Numbered from the stretch's first letter, positions 28,713-37,928 are shown. The stretch is DNA of 48,645 nt from Bifidobacterium tsurumiense (GCF_000741765.1 NZ_JGZU01000012.1:39-48683); one strand, 5' to 3'. Notes: generated by a model from the sequence alone, not told the origin. Program-made: numbers and translations.

Positions 28713-29701
28713 GACCACAATAATTCCCTTCCTGGCAGCTGTGCGTGTTTCCATTGCGTATCGTCCAACGATTGCGGGACCATATGCACTCCACCTTGCG
28801 GCAACATCCAGTCATCAACCGGAGGATTCGGGCGTTCGCGCCTCGGATACACAGCCAGTGTTTTCACCCAGTCACCATGCTCAACGACCTCTTCCAAAAC
28901 GGCTTTCAGTCGCGGTTGCCAAGGAGCCGCATCGATTGTGGCAATGAAACTATATGTGCCATCATGTCCCTTGATTGGCCTGGATATGAAACTGGTCATA
29001 TTCATCCCTGCGTCACGAAGCACATCCAACAGGTTTGCCAGCACCCCAGGGCCGGTACTCAGTGGAATAAACGTTATTACCGTCTCATATTCCTCAACAT
29101 CCTGGTTTCTGCTCGCAGACAATAACCCCGGCGCATCATCGCGTGGAGCCAGTACGAGGAAATCAGTATGCGCACCGCGATAATCCTGCACCTGGGACTC
29201 CAAGGTATCCAGGTCATACAGCTGCCCGCATATCGAGGGTCCCAAAGCCACTTGGCCATCGCTCACATCACGGCAAGCCGCCGCATTCGAGGCCGCCGGA
29301 ACCGGGGTGAGATTGTGGGATCGAATGAACCCCGCACACTGCGCCAAACCGTGCGGGTGCGCACTCACCTCTCGAAGTTCTCCGCAATATTGCTTGGGAA
29401 CAAATGCATCGAATTGCACATCGATGCCGATACGAGCGACACCAACGGCATTATCGGCATCGATCAATGCATCCAGATTGGGAACGACATAACCCTCAAC
29501 ATTGTTTTCCCACGCCAAAACACCCCATGCCCGGCCTGTTTGCACAGCGGACATTATGGCAGGCACTCCATCGCATGCGACCAATTCCACACGGTTGACC
29601 CCATACAGCGATTGGATGTGCTCAGATGCCTCCAAAGCTGCCTGATGAGTGAAGGAACCTGCGGGACCGAGAAAACACAGTTGCAACGGATCTGTCTTCA
29701 C
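28709..29701 (-). CDS. pheA: Prephenate dehydratase with ACT domain
   Basis: Converts prephenate to phenylpyruvate for phenylalanine. The 330-residue, stand-alone dehydratase has GPAGSFTHQAA (11-21), the substrate site ENNVEG (65-70) and the catalytic Thr in HTDF (179), followed by an ACT domain (about 206-285). Two signature positions differ from the textbook: the TRF motif reads TDF and the phenylalanine-binding ESRP reads ISRP (239-242). It begins with GTG overlapping the upstream stop as GTGA. About 45 extra residues at the C-terminus are unassigned. Confidence 0.9.
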   Translation of the reverse strand: MKTDPLQLCFLGPAGSFTHQAALEASEHIQSLYGVNRVELVACDGVPAIMSAVQTGRAWGVLAWENNVEGYVVPNLDALIDADNAVGVARIGIDVQFDAFVPKQYCGELREVSAHPHGLAQCAGFIRSHNLTPVPAASNAAACRDVSDGQVALGPSICGQLYDLDTLESQVQDYRGAHTDFLVLAPRDDAPGLLSASRNQDVEEYETVITFIPLSTGPGVLANLLDVLRDAGMNMTSFISRPIKGHDGTYSFIATIDAAPWQPRLKAVLEEVVEHGDWVKTLAVYPRRERPNPPVDDWMLPQGGVHMVPQSLDDTQWKHAQLPGRELLWS

Positions 29702-30216
29702 CTCTGCTTGCCTTTCTCCACATCTGTCTGGCGAGATGTCCCGGCACGTCTTGACCGCGCTCCCCTCTTGTCGTTCCCGATTCCGTCAGCTTCAGGGATG
29801 ACGAAGCATTTCGATGGCACCAGAAGCAATATCACCTGAATGAGAATAATGCCGAATAACCAGAAGTAGCCGGCATATTCGGTGAAATACGGCATCGGTA
29901 CACTGAATCCGATTGGTATCACCACATCGCCACCTGGACCATATTGCGACATGAACCACGTCACTGTGGAAGAAACGGTCAGATGCCACGCCAATCCTGC
30001 AACACCCTGGCGGGATCGAGAGCACCATGCACTGACCAACACCAGCAATAGAGCGAGAGCCAAGCCATAAGGGATATTATCCACGGCACCCATGCGGTGA
30101 GCCATGGTGCCGATCAGGGCACTGGCCACTGCCGACGCTGTGGTTACCGCGGTTCGTATAGGGGCCGACTGCCGATGAGACCATGGAAGACTCGTGCGCT
30201 GGGAAGAAGTTGCCAT
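29698..30216 (-). CDS. Small integral membrane protein (possible DUF6113)
   Basis: A 172-residue protein in the form starting MATSSQRTS, with four hydrophobic segments (about 25-42, 50-68, 75-95 and 120-140), the conserved-looking phrase QYGPGGDVVIP between the third and fourth, and a basic tail. Its stop overlaps the pheA start as GTGA, so it opens a three-gene coupled unit with pheA and tyrA. Similarity to DUF6113 is from memory. Upstream in-frame starts run into the typA terminator region and are unlikely. Function unknown; aromatic amino acid export is only a guess from context. Confidence 0.65.
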   Translation of the reverse strand: MATSSQRTSLPWSHRQSAPIRTAVTTASAVASALIGTMAHRMGAVDNIPYGLALALLLVLVSAWCSRSRQGVAGLAWHLTVSSTVTWFMSQYGPGGDVVIPIGFSVPMPYFTEYAGYFWLFGIILIQVILLLVPSKCFVIPEADGIGNDKRGARSRRAGTSRQTDVEKGKQR

Positions 30217-30341
30217 GGTGTCCAGTATGCCCCAGCGGGTAGGCATCGGCATGGAGGCTTTTGTCCTATGGAACGATTCGATAGCCAAATCATGCATCAA
30301 TAGTTGAGGATTCACATCATTGAATCCGACCGGATATGACG

Positions 30342-30373
30342 GTGCCCTCTGCATGCGCACACGCAGAGGGCAC
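30342..30373 (-). terminator. Hairpin after typA
   Basis: GTGCCCTCTGC (30342-30352) and GCAGAGGGCAC (30363-30373) are perfect 11-bp arms around ten bases, 22 bases past the typA stop. No U tract follows. Confidence 0.65.
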
Positions 30374-30394
30374 TATGGTCAAGCGAACGGTGAA

Positions 30395-32317
30395 TCAGGC
30401 GTTGTTGTTCTGACGACGCTGCTTGGCACGCCACTTATACCATTCATCACGGCTCAAGATGATCTTGCGGATACGAATGGATTCTGGAGTGACCTCTACG
30501 CATTCGTCTTCGTTTGCGAAGTCCAAAGACTCCTCAAGACTCATCTTGATAGGAGGAGTCAATGTCTCCAAGACATCAGCGGTCGCGGAGCGCATATTGG
30601 TCATATGCTTTGCCAAGGTGATATTCACATCCAGCTCGTCAGGCTTGTTGTTCACGCCCACGACCTGGCCTTCATACACAGGGCTTTGCGGGTCGACAAA
30701 GAAGTTTCCGCGAGCCTGCAGACGCTGCATGGCATATGGGGTTGCCACACCCTGACGGTCCGCCACCATGGAACCGTTCTGACGGGTGACGATCGCGCCT
30801 GCCCAAGGTGCGAAGCCAGCTGAAATGGAGCTTGCGATGCCCGTGCCGCGCGTAGCGGAAAGCAGGGCGGTGCGGAAGCCGATCAGACCGCGGGATGGAA
30901 CGGTGAACTGCAAACGAATCCAGCCGGATCCATGATTGCTCATGGACTCCATACGGCCCTTGCGATCCGCCATGAGCTGGGTCACCGTGCCCATGTATTC
31001 TTCCGGAACATCGATTGTGGTGTTCTCCATTGGCTCATTCACTGTGCCATCGATGGTCTTGGTCACCACCTGAGGACGACCAACGGTCAATTCATAACCT
31101 TCTCGACGCATCTGCTCAGCGAGCACGGCTAGTGCAAGTTCTCCACGACCCTGTACTTCCCAAGCGTCAGGACGGTCGGTGGGAACCACCTTGATGGAGA
31201 CATTACCGATAAGTTCACGATCAAGACGGTCCTTGATCATACGGGCGGTCAGCTTATGATCCTTGCCTTCGGTACCGGCCAGAGGAGAGTCATTGGTGCC
31301 GAAAGTCATGGAAATGGCAGGCTCGTCCACGTGAATGAGCGGCAATGGCTTGGGATCATTGGGATCCACAATCGTCTCGCCTATCATAATGTCGTTCACG
31401 CCTGCCACAGCGACGATATCGCCGGGACCTGCAGATTCCACCGGCGTACGCTCCAAGCCCTGGGTGCGCAGCAGTTCAGAAACACGGAAGTTCTCAATGG
31501 ACCCATCCACACGAGAAAGACCATAGGTCTTGCCCTTTTCCAAAGTGCCGTTATAGATACGTACCAAGCCCAGACGTCCGAGGAAGTCGGAAGAGTCGAT
31601 ATTGGCCACATGTGCCTGCAGAGGAGCGCCCTCTTCGTACTGAGGAGCAGGAATATTGGTGATTATGGACTCGAAAAGCGGCTCCAGATCGTCATTATCT
31701 GGCAAGCTGCCGTCAGCCGGCTGGTTGGTGGAAGAATATCCGGCCTTGGCTGCGCAATAAATAACCGGCAGATCCAGCAGGGAATCAAGGTCGAGATCAA
31801 TGCCCTCTTCAACGACGTCCTGCGCCAGACCAAGCAGCAAATCAGAGGCTTCTCCGACCACTTCTTCAATACGTGAATCCGGGCGATCGACCTTATTGAC
31901 GCACAGGATAACCGGAAGCTTGGCTTCCAATGCCTTGCGCAAAACGAAACGTGTCTGTGGCAGTGGGCCTTCCGAAGCATCCACCAGCAACACGACACCA
32001 TCGACCATGGAGATGCCGCGTTCCACTTCGCCGCCGAAATCAGCGTGTCCCGGAGTGTCGATCACATTGATGGTGATGCCCTCGGGATGATCGTATTTCT
32101 CCGCCAAAGGACCTGTGTATTGCACAGCGGTGTTCTTGGCCAGAATGGTAATGCCCTTCTCGCGTTCCAGATCATTGGAATCCATGACACGGTCGGGAAC
32201 TTCCTCGCGTTCGTTGAAAACGTGGGACTGCTGGAGCATAGCGTTCACCAGCGTGGTCTTGCCGTGGTCGACGTGTGCCACAATTGCTACGTTTCGAATA
32301 TCGCCGCGAACAGCCAT
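30395..32317 (-). CDS. typA: Ribosome-associated GTPase TypA/BipA
   Basis: Translational GTPase that helps 50S assembly and stress adaptation. Its 640 residues show, in order: G1 AHVDHGKT (14-21), effector DREKGITI-type segment LEREKGITIL, G3 DTPGHADFGGEVERG, G4 NKVDRP, then EF-G-like domains II, III and V and the BipA-specific C-terminal domain ending in a basic tail WYKWRAKQRRQ. Single gene with its own terminator. Confidence 0.97.
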   Translation of the reverse strand: MAVRGDIRNVAIVAHVDHGKTTLVNAMLQQSHVFNEREEVPDRVMDSNDLEREKGITILAKNTAVQYTGPLAEKYDHPEGITINVIDTPGHADFGGEVERGISMVDGVVLLVDASEGPLPQTRFVLRKALEAKLPVILCVNKVDRPDSRIEEVVGEASDLLLGLAQDVVEEGIDLDLDSLLDLPVIYCAAKAGYSSTNQPADGSLPDNDDLEPLFESIITNIPAPQYEEGAPLQAHVANIDSSDFLGRLGLVRIYNGTLEKGKTYGLSRVDGSIENFRVSELLRTQGLERTPVESAGPGDIVAVAGVNDIMIGETIVDPNDPKPLPLIHVDEPAISMTFGTNDSPLAGTEGKDHKLTARMIKDRLDRELIGNVSIKVVPTDRPDAWEVQGRGELALAVLAEQMRREGYELTVGRPQVVTKTIDGTVNEPMENTTIDVPEEYMGTVTQLMADRKGRMESMSNHGSGWIRLQFTVPSRGLIGFRTALLSATRGTGIASSISAGFAPWAGAIVTRQNGSMVADRQGVATPYAMQRLQARGNFFVDPQSPVYEGQVVGVNNKPDELDVNITLAKHMTNMRSATADVLETLTPPIKMSLEESLDFANEDECVEVTPESIRIRKIILSRDEWYKWRAKQRRQNNNA

Positions 32318-32483
32318 CGAAAACCTCTCTTAATAATCGTCATTGGGGGATTGTTCTACCCGAGAATTCGGTACATACACAAACCAACAAAACAATAGCG
32401 ATATTCCTTGACAGAATTCGATGAAATCCATCCCTGCAGGGTTTGAAGGTCTGTTTCGCTTTTCATCACAAGTCTGCTGGCGC

Positions 32484-32544
32484 AATGGTTGTACTCCTGG
32501 CAGCTCCTAGATGGAAGCGGAATCCTTGCTGCCAGTACAACCAT
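32484..32544. repeat. Inverted repeat next to the tandem array
   Basis: ATGGTTGTAC plus TGGCAGC (32484-32503, with three bases between the blocks) matches inversely GCTGCCAGTACAACCAT (32528-32544). The loop is about 24 bases. Its right arm is part of the first degenerate unit of the 18-bp array. Confidence 0.65.
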
Positions 32545-32618
32545 GATGACCCGGGCAACCATTGTGACCCGGGCAACCATTGTGACCCGGGCAACCATTG
32601 CAATCCGTTAAACCATTG
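32529..32618. repeat. 18-bp tandem repeat with CCCGGG core
   Basis: Three identical copies of TGACCCGGGCAACCATTG at 32547, 32565 and 32583, flanked by degenerate units at 32529-32546 and 32601-32618. Frames across it would give a repeated hexapeptide but have no ribosome site and no continuation. It is intergenic, between typA's start and the NiaP-like gene's end. Confidence 0.92.
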
Positions 32619-32695
32619 AGACCACTGCATCCACGATATCCATAATGACACGGTCAGCACTATTTGTTTCACCTGCAATATCTTTACGAACGCAG

Positions 32696-32733
32696 ATGCC
32701 GCCTGGATGGAATGGATCTCATCCAGGCGGCAT
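32696..32733. terminator. Strong hairpin after the NiaP-like gene
   Basis: ATGCCGCCTGGATG (32696-32709) and CATCCAGGCGGCAT (32720-32733) are perfect 14-bp arms around ten bases, 83 bases past the transporter stop. No U tract on either strand; still the most likely 3' end of that transcript. Confidence 0.6.
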
Positions 32734-32815
32734 TGCTCTCCCTATCCCCTATCGGACTTTCCATATGACACTAGCGAAGCCAGGTTGGAAAAACCACCAA
32801 CACGAAGGGACAGAA

Positions 32816-34165
32816 TCAGTCTTCGAGGCTCTTGCCCTGACGCTCCGGCAGGCACAATGCAACAAGGCAGGCGACGATAAATGCCACAGCGAAAATCACG
32901 AAGGCTATCGTTTTGTCACCGGAAGACAGGGATAGGAACCATGGCATCATCAATGGGGCGACTATGGCTGCAATACGACCGACAGCGGCAGCGGCACCCG
33001 AAGCAGCGGCGCGCATGCGGGTCGGGTAGATCTCAGGGGTCACTGCATACAGCACTCCCCAAGCGCCGAGATTCGATGCCGAAAGCACCATGCCGAAGCC
33101 GATGACCGCAGCAACCGAACCTGCCTGCGAGAAGCAGAAGGCGGCAATTGCGGAGACTGCGAGGAACACCGAAAGGGTACGGCGTCTTCCCCACACTTCC
33201 ACCAACCATGCAGCCAAGAAGTATCCAGGCAATTGTGCCAAGGAGATGATCAATACGTAGCCAAAGGACTTGGTCAAATTGCCGAACTGATCGGTGAGCA
33301 GACTCGGCATCCAGGTGAACGCTCCATAATAGGAGAAATTCACGAAGAACCATGTGGCCCAAATGGCCAGCGTACGCGCACGGTAGCTTCCGGAGAAGAG
33401 TTCTGCGACGGAGATCGATGGCAAAGGCTTGGAGCGTGGGCTGTCAACAGGCGCGATGCCACTGGCTGATTCGAAATATCGTACAGCGCGTTCGGCTTCG
33501 TCATCTCGCCCCTTGGACTCCAAGAACCTCACCGATTCTGGGATGTGGATTCGCGTCACAATGGCATACAACAAAGGCAGAGCACCGATCAGGAGCGCCC
33601 AGCGCCATCCCCAATCGCCTGTGCTAGGAATGACGAAGTATCCAATGCAAGCTGCGGCAATCCAGCCCACGGCCCAGAACGATTCCAAAAGCACCGTCAT
33701 GCGACCGCGATGTTTGGTTGGCGAGAATTCAGACACCAATGTACTGGCCACTGGCAATTCTGCGCCCAGACCCAAGCCGATAACAAAGCGTGCGGCAAGA
33801 AGGACCGCCAGAGACCATGCGAAAGCCATCGCGCCGTTGGCCAACCCAAAAATCACCAGAGTCGCGGTAAATACGGTTTTGCGGCCGAAATGATCTGCGA
33901 ACATGCCGCCCAATGCCGCGCCGATGGCCATGCCGACGAATCCGATCGACAGTACCCAGCTCTTTTCCACTGTGGTGAGATTGAAATGCGGATCCGCTGC
34001 TATGGCAGCCACAACGAAGGACACCAATCCCACGTCCATGGCGTCAAAGGCCCATCCAACGCCCGAAGACACCAACAGTTTGCGGTGTGCCTTGTTCAAA
34101 GGCAAGCGGTCAAGCCGCTCATTGCGCGTCAATGCAGGCCTGTCAGGGCTCTGTGTTGCGGTCAT
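32816..34165 (-). CDS. niaP: MFS transporter, probable niacin transporter NiaP
   Basis: A 449-residue, 12-helix major facilitator. It has the family signature loop FADHFGRKTVFTATL between helices 2 and 3, the repeat RHRGR-type motif KHRGRM, and PESVRFLESKGR in the central loop, as in the aromatic-acid and sugar-porter branch that includes NiaP. The gene for an NrtR-like NAD regulator lies 80 bases upstream on the same strand, and NrtR commonly controls niaP. Substrate is thus inferred from context; another aromatic acid remains possible. Confidence 0.75.
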   Translation of the reverse strand: MTATQSPDRPALTRNERLDRLPLNKAHRKLLVSSGVGWAFDAMDVGLVSFVVAAIAADPHFNLTTVEKSWVLSIGFVGMAIGAALGGMFADHFGRKTVFTATLVIFGLANGAMAFAWSLAVLLAARFVIGLGLGAELPVASTLVSEFSPTKHRGRMTVLLESFWAVGWIAAACIGYFVIPSTGDWGWRWALLIGALPLLYAIVTRIHIPESVRFLESKGRDDEAERAVRYFESASGIAPVDSPRSKPLPSISVAELFSGSYRARTLAIWATWFFVNFSYYGAFTWMPSLLTDQFGNLTKSFGYVLIISLAQLPGYFLAAWLVEVWGRRRTLSVFLAVSAIAAFCFSQAGSVAAVIGFGMVLSASNLGAWGVLYAVTPEIYPTRMRAAASGAAAAVGRIAAIVAPLMMPWFLSLSSGDKTIAFVIFAVAFIVACLVALCLPERQGKSLED

Positions 34166-34245
34166 TTCTTCTCCATTTCACTGGTATGACGCCCAAGTAG
34201 AAACAACACCCACTCGGGCAAATGTTGACGATTATGTGCGAGAAA

Positions 34246-35058
34246 TCACCGAGTAATCGGATTCGCCCACGGCATGAGAGGGACTATGGCAGCGTTAGCA
34301 TCCTCGGATGCCTCAGCGGCATCCTCCAATGTCCTCAATTCCTCTTGTGTCCAACCATGCAGAGCATCAGCGTCATGATGCTCCTGCATGCGGTATCGAT
34401 ACACCATCGCAGGACGCTGTCTGCCCTCGCGGATCTTGTCTCCGGTTTCCTCCAACTGCCCCGAAGCGAGCATTTTGCGGCGGAAATTTGCCACATCAAT
34501 CTCGCTTCCCGTCACCGCTTCAAATACCCTATGCAATTGAGCAAGCGTGAACCGTTCTCCGATGAGGCGTGAGGCCACACGCGGATAGGCGACATTGTGC
34601 CGCAACCGGGTCAGGGCAAAATCCACTATGCGCCGATGGTCGAAAGCGAGCTCAGGCAAATGCTTCTCGCTGAACCATTGCACATTGGTGGTTGTGGTGA
34701 AATCGACCGATTCCACTCCTCCGACCAGAGCCCAATAGGCAATCGACACCATCGGCAAGCCGGAAGATGAACGTTTCGGATCGCCAAAGGCATAGAGCTG
34801 TTCGAGGTATTGAGGACGTAAATCGGTTGTGGATGACAATGCTTCGTAGGCGGCCTGTTCCAGGGACTTACCGCTGATAAGCGATCCGCCAGGCAAAGCC
34901 CAGCGTCCCAGAAAAGGCTCGCGGACGCGTTTGACGAGGGGCATCCAGAGCGTTCCGGGAGTGCCGTCATGCTCATCCGGCCCCAAAGCGAGCACCACGA
35001 CGGATACTCCGATTTGCGGTGGCTGCATCCGGCGTTCCGAAACATTGCCAAAGCCCAT
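34246..35058 (-). CDS. nrtR: NrtR-type Nudix transcriptional regulator of NAD metabolism
   Basis: A 270-residue protein with an N-terminal Nudix domain (about 15-150) and a C-terminal winged helix (about 165-235, with FTLAQLHRVFEAVTG and DVANFRRKMLASG). The Nudix box is degenerate: the REUxEE part reads YEALSST, losing the catalytic glutamates, as in NrtR repressors that sense ADP-ribose or related NAD compounds instead of cleaving them. LYAFGDPKR and AFDHRRIV are NrtR-like. It precedes the NiaP-like gene, and a perfect palindrome lies 53 bases upstream of its start. Confidence 0.85.
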   Translation of the reverse strand: MGFGNVSERRMQPPQIGVSVVVLALGPDEHDGTPGTLWMPLVKRVREPFLGRWALPGGSLISGKSLEQAAYEALSSTTDLRPQYLEQLYAFGDPKRSSSGLPMVSIAYWALVGGVESVDFTTTTNVQWFSEKHLPELAFDHRRIVDFALTRLRHNVAYPRVASRLIGERFTLAQLHRVFEAVTGSEIDVANFRRKMLASGQLEETGDKIREGRQRPAMVYRYRMQEHHDADALHGWTQEELRTLEDAAEASEDANAAIVPLMPWANPITR

Positions 35059-35110
35059 GCGTATCGCCTATTCTCTATGCGTTTTCGTCAACAAACACAG
35101 CCTAACACCA

Positions 35111-35133
35111 CTTATAGTCAATATGACTATAAG
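35111..35133 (-). promoter_or_regulatory. Perfect palindromic operator upstream of nrtR-niaP
   Basis: CTTATAGTCA (35111-35120), ATA, TGACTATAAG (35124-35133) is a perfect 10-3-10 inverted repeat, in the right place to autoregulate the nrtR-niaP unit. NrtR operators are typically such AT-rich palindromes. No second copy is visible in the 80 bases before niaP. Confidence 0.75.
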
Positions 35134-35185
35134 TCAGAATATGGGCGTTCACATCCGCAATGACACACGGAATTTCCGCGTATTG

Positions 35186-35962
35186 TCACGGCATGTCTGG
35201 TGACATACCGTTTCGCATATCATTCGAATCAGGGAGCATAGGAGCCAATGACGGCAGCTCTTCCACAGATGCAATGCCCATATAATCCAAGAAGAGTTCT
35301 GAAGTGCCCAGCAAAGCGGCACGAGTCTCCTCATCGACACCGCATTCCCGAATCAAACCCCGGACCATTAACGAGCGGATCACACCATCCGAATTCACGC
35401 CGCGTATCGCCGCAACCTGCGCACGGGTCATCGGCTGCTTATACGCAATGATCGCAAGTGCCTCCAAAGCCGCCTGTGACAATCGTGCGTTCTGTCCATC
35501 AGTGATGAACGCGGAGACCACCTGTTCATATTCCGCTCGACTTGCGTATTGCCAGCCTCGAGCGGTTTTTCTCAATTCAAACCCTCGCATCTCAGGCAAT
35601 GCTGCACCATCGTCGCCATCCACACTCGTACCTTCATATTCCTTCTGCATACGAAGTAACGTTTCTTCGATCTCCTCAACACCGGCAGAAAGAATGCGTG
35701 CAAAATCCTGTGCCGTCTGCGGTTGATCAGCAGCCATCAATATAGCCTCAAGGCAAGCTTTCAGACCTCCGGGGAAATCATCGACATCAATACGGCTCGT
35801 ATGGGGTTTCGGTTGCGCAACCTTGGTGTCTGCAGCCGGCGCATGGCCCACCTCATCGGATCGGTCTTGCTCGGTTGCCCCATGCATTACGGCTGCTTGA
35901 GAATCGGCGCTGACAATGGCCTCATCTGAGCCCCGCCCTGTGCTTCCCTCTTCACTCTGCAT
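35186..35962 (-). CDS. scpB: Segregation and condensation protein B
   Basis: Kleisin-interacting subunit of the SMC-ScpAB condensin. The 258-residue form has a variable 60-residue acidic head, then two winged helices (LKACLEAILMAADQP; LSQAALEALAIIAYKQPMTRAQVAAIRGVNSDGVIRSL is split across the second). The ATG overlaps the scpA stop as TGATG with GAGGAGG upstream, which sets the start over an in-frame extension of 20 residues. Confidence 0.94.
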   Translation of the reverse strand: MQSEEGSTGRGSDEAIVSADSQAAVMHGATEQDRSDEVGHAPAADTKVAQPKPHTSRIDVDDFPGGLKACLEAILMAADQPQTAQDFARILSAGVEEIEETLLRMQKEYEGTSVDGDDGAALPEMRGFELRKTARGWQYASRAEYEQVVSAFITDGQNARLSQAALEALAIIAYKQPMTRAQVAAIRGVNSDGVIRSLMVRGLIRECGVDEETRAALLGTSELFLDYMGIASVEELPSLAPMLPDSNDMRNGMSPDMP

Positions 35963-36822
35963 CACGCAAAATCCTCCTCGCTCATCACCTTGTCCGATTC
36001 TTGCGTAGCTTCGCCCGACCATCGCAGATGCAATGGAGCAAAAGGTCCCTCCTGCCGAAATTGCACCAGACCCTGCTTGAATAACGCCAGTATCGCCAAA
36101 AATCGCGCGACGACTTCACTATTGCCGTTCGTCCCCTGCACAAGCTGGTCAAATGTGATTGATTCGCCACGCTCAAGGCCACGCAATCTGCGCTGAACGA
36201 TTATCGACTGTTGCTGAAGATCCACCAAAGGCACATGCAATTGGCGTACCGAAACCTCCTGGCTGGGCGCATTGCTCATGGCCTGAACGGCAAGTCTTGC
36301 AAGCTCTTCAGGGGTCAGTGTCCACACAAGCTGAGGCAACAATGCTTCAAAGATGCCATCAACGAATGCAGGATGTGCGAATCGTCCTGCATTGTGCGCG
36401 ATTCGCATACGGAACGTATCGGCCGCAAGCCGGAAGGCGCGATATTGCAATAGGCGTGCGAATAGCAGATCGCGTTCACGCAGGGCTTCCATATTGTATT
36501 CGTCGCGTTCTTCGGACTCGTCATGCGGCAAAAGCGACACGCTTTTGGCCTCCACCAAAATAGAAGCCACATCCAAAAACGCACTGGCCTGCTCCATATT
36601 TGCCCCGAGATCCAAACCGCGCACATAGGCCAGGAATTCTTCGGTTATCGCGGATAAGGAAACCTCTGACAATTCCAAACGCTTATTGGCAATCAGCCCC
36701 AGCAATGCGTCAAATGGGCCACTATATACATCAAGATCAACGACAAAGCCGGAACCGACTGCTGACGATTCCGGACTTTGGCCGACGCTTTCTTGCAACT
36801 CCACGGATGCACCTGCACACAA
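35962..36822 (-). CDS. scpA: Segregation and condensation protein A
   Basis: Kleisin subunit bridging SMC heads in chromosome condensation. The 286-residue protein has the N-terminal family phrase DLDVYSGPFDALLGLIANKRLELSEV in part, a mid-region LVEAKSVSLLP, and the C-terminal winged helix with VARFLAILALFKQGLVQFRQ. The start is a TTG ten bases after the parA stop; an in-frame GTG seven codons later (36801), with AGG seven bases before it, is an equal candidate. Confidence 0.92.
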   Translation of the reverse strand: MCAGASVELQESVGQSPESSAVGSGFVVDLDVYSGPFDALLGLIANKRLELSEVSLSAITEEFLAYVRGLDLGANMEQASAFLDVASILVEAKSVSLLPHDESEERDEYNMEALRERDLLFARLLQYRAFRLAADTFRMRIAHNAGRFAHPAFVDGIFEALLPQLVWTLTPEELARLAVQAMSNAPSQEVSVRQLHVPLVDLQQQSIIVQRRLRGLERGESITFDQLVQGTNGNSEVVARFLAILALFKQGLVQFRQEGPFAPLHLRWSGEATQESDKVMSEEDFA

Positions 36823-36831
36823 TCGAATGCG

Positions 36832-37812
36832 TTATGCCACAATGCCCTTTGTGACCAGTTCACGTGCTATCTCACGGTATTCCTTGGCCGTTTTATGCCC
36901 TGGGGCATATATGGTTATCGGAGCCGCGGCAACCGTGGAATCCGGAAGCTTTATGGAACGCGAAATAACCGAATGGAAGACCTTGTCCTGGAACGCTTCG
37001 TAAATACGCTGCAGCACTTCTTCGCAATGCAGGGTGCGCGTGAACATCGTGACCAGCACACCATACACTTCCAGCCCTGGATTGATACGCGACTGCACTT
37101 TTTCTATGGACTGCATCAGCAAAGCCACCCCGCGCAATGCGAAGAATTCCGCAGCCACTGGAATAATCACGCCATCTGCGGCAGTCAGCGCATTCACCGT
37201 GAGCAATCCCAACGACGGTTGGCAGTCGATGATGATGACGTCATATTCATTGCGCACCTTGCGCAGCACTCCGGCCAAAACCTGCTCGCGACCCACTTCG
37301 GTGACCAGCTGCACCTCTGCTGCCGAAAGGTCGATATTGGCAGGCATGACGTCGATGTTTTCGAACTCGGTGTGTTGAATCACCTCATGCACATCAATGG
37401 AATCATTGAACAACGCTGTATACACCGTATTCTCCACAGTGTTCGCGTTAACACCCAAGCCAACCGTGGCAGCGCCCTGCGGATCAAAGTCAACGATCAA
37501 GACACGGCGGCCATACTGGCTCAAGGCACCGGCGATATTAATGGAACTAGTGGTTTTGCCCACGCCACCCTTTTGATTACACATCGCGATAATGCGTGCA
37601 GGACCATGTTGTTGCAACGGTTCAGGCACGCGGAAAGTCTCATACTCTCGTCCAAGCATATCCGTAGGCATAATGTTCACCTTATCAAATGGTGTACTCA
37701 CTGCATCGTCAACCGGTTGCACCGCAATAGTCCCCGAAATAGGCAGTACACCCTGAGCAAAACCGTTCCTGCGGATGCCTCCGTGCACCGCGCCTTCATC
37801 CTTACCGGACAT
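36832..37812 (-). CDS. ParA/Soj-family ATPase
   Basis: A 326-residue deviant Walker ATPase of the chromosome-partition type. After a 70-residue variable head come the signature NQKGGVGKTTSSINIAGAL (Walker A'), VDFDPQGAAT (A'') and IIIDCQPSLGLLTVNAL (Walker B). GAGGAGAG six bases upstream supports the ATG. In actinobacteria this copy is usually fixed beside scpAB and is separate from the oriC parAB; no parB is nearby here, so its partner is unknown. Confidence 0.9.
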   Translation of the reverse strand: MSGKDEGAVHGGIRRNGFAQGVLPISGTIAVQPVDDAVSTPFDKVNIMPTDMLGREYETFRVPEPLQQHGPARIIAMCNQKGGVGKTTSSINIAGALSQYGRRVLIVDFDPQGAATVGLGVNANTVENTVYTALFNDSIDVHEVIQHTEFENIDVMPANIDLSAAEVQLVTEVGREQVLAGVLRKVRNEYDVIIIDCQPSLGLLTVNALTAADGVIIPVAAEFFALRGVALLMQSIEKVQSRINPGLEVYGVLVTMFTRTLHCEEVLQRIYEAFQDKVFHSVISRSIKLPDSTVAAAPITIYAPGHKTAKEYREIARELVTKGIVA

Positions 37813-37928
37813 GGGCTACTCTCCTCATGCATCAGGTCACACATGGCGACGCCTCACATGGGATACCCTACCACTTCTCTTTCGTAGCATGCCGTATATG
37901 AGGGGTCGCAAGCCGTGACGATGCCATT

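Noticed and set aside
32356..32678. Repeat-peptide frames across the 18-bp array
   Set aside because: Two frames give repeated hexapeptides only because the unit is a multiple of three; neither has a ribosome site or a sensible continuation.
36778..37887. 369-codon plus-strand frame
   Set aside because: Antisense to parA; no initiation site and no recognisable domain.
37813..37928. dif site near xerD/parA
   Set aside because: No 28-bp imperfect palindrome resembling known dif sequences is visible there or near xerC.
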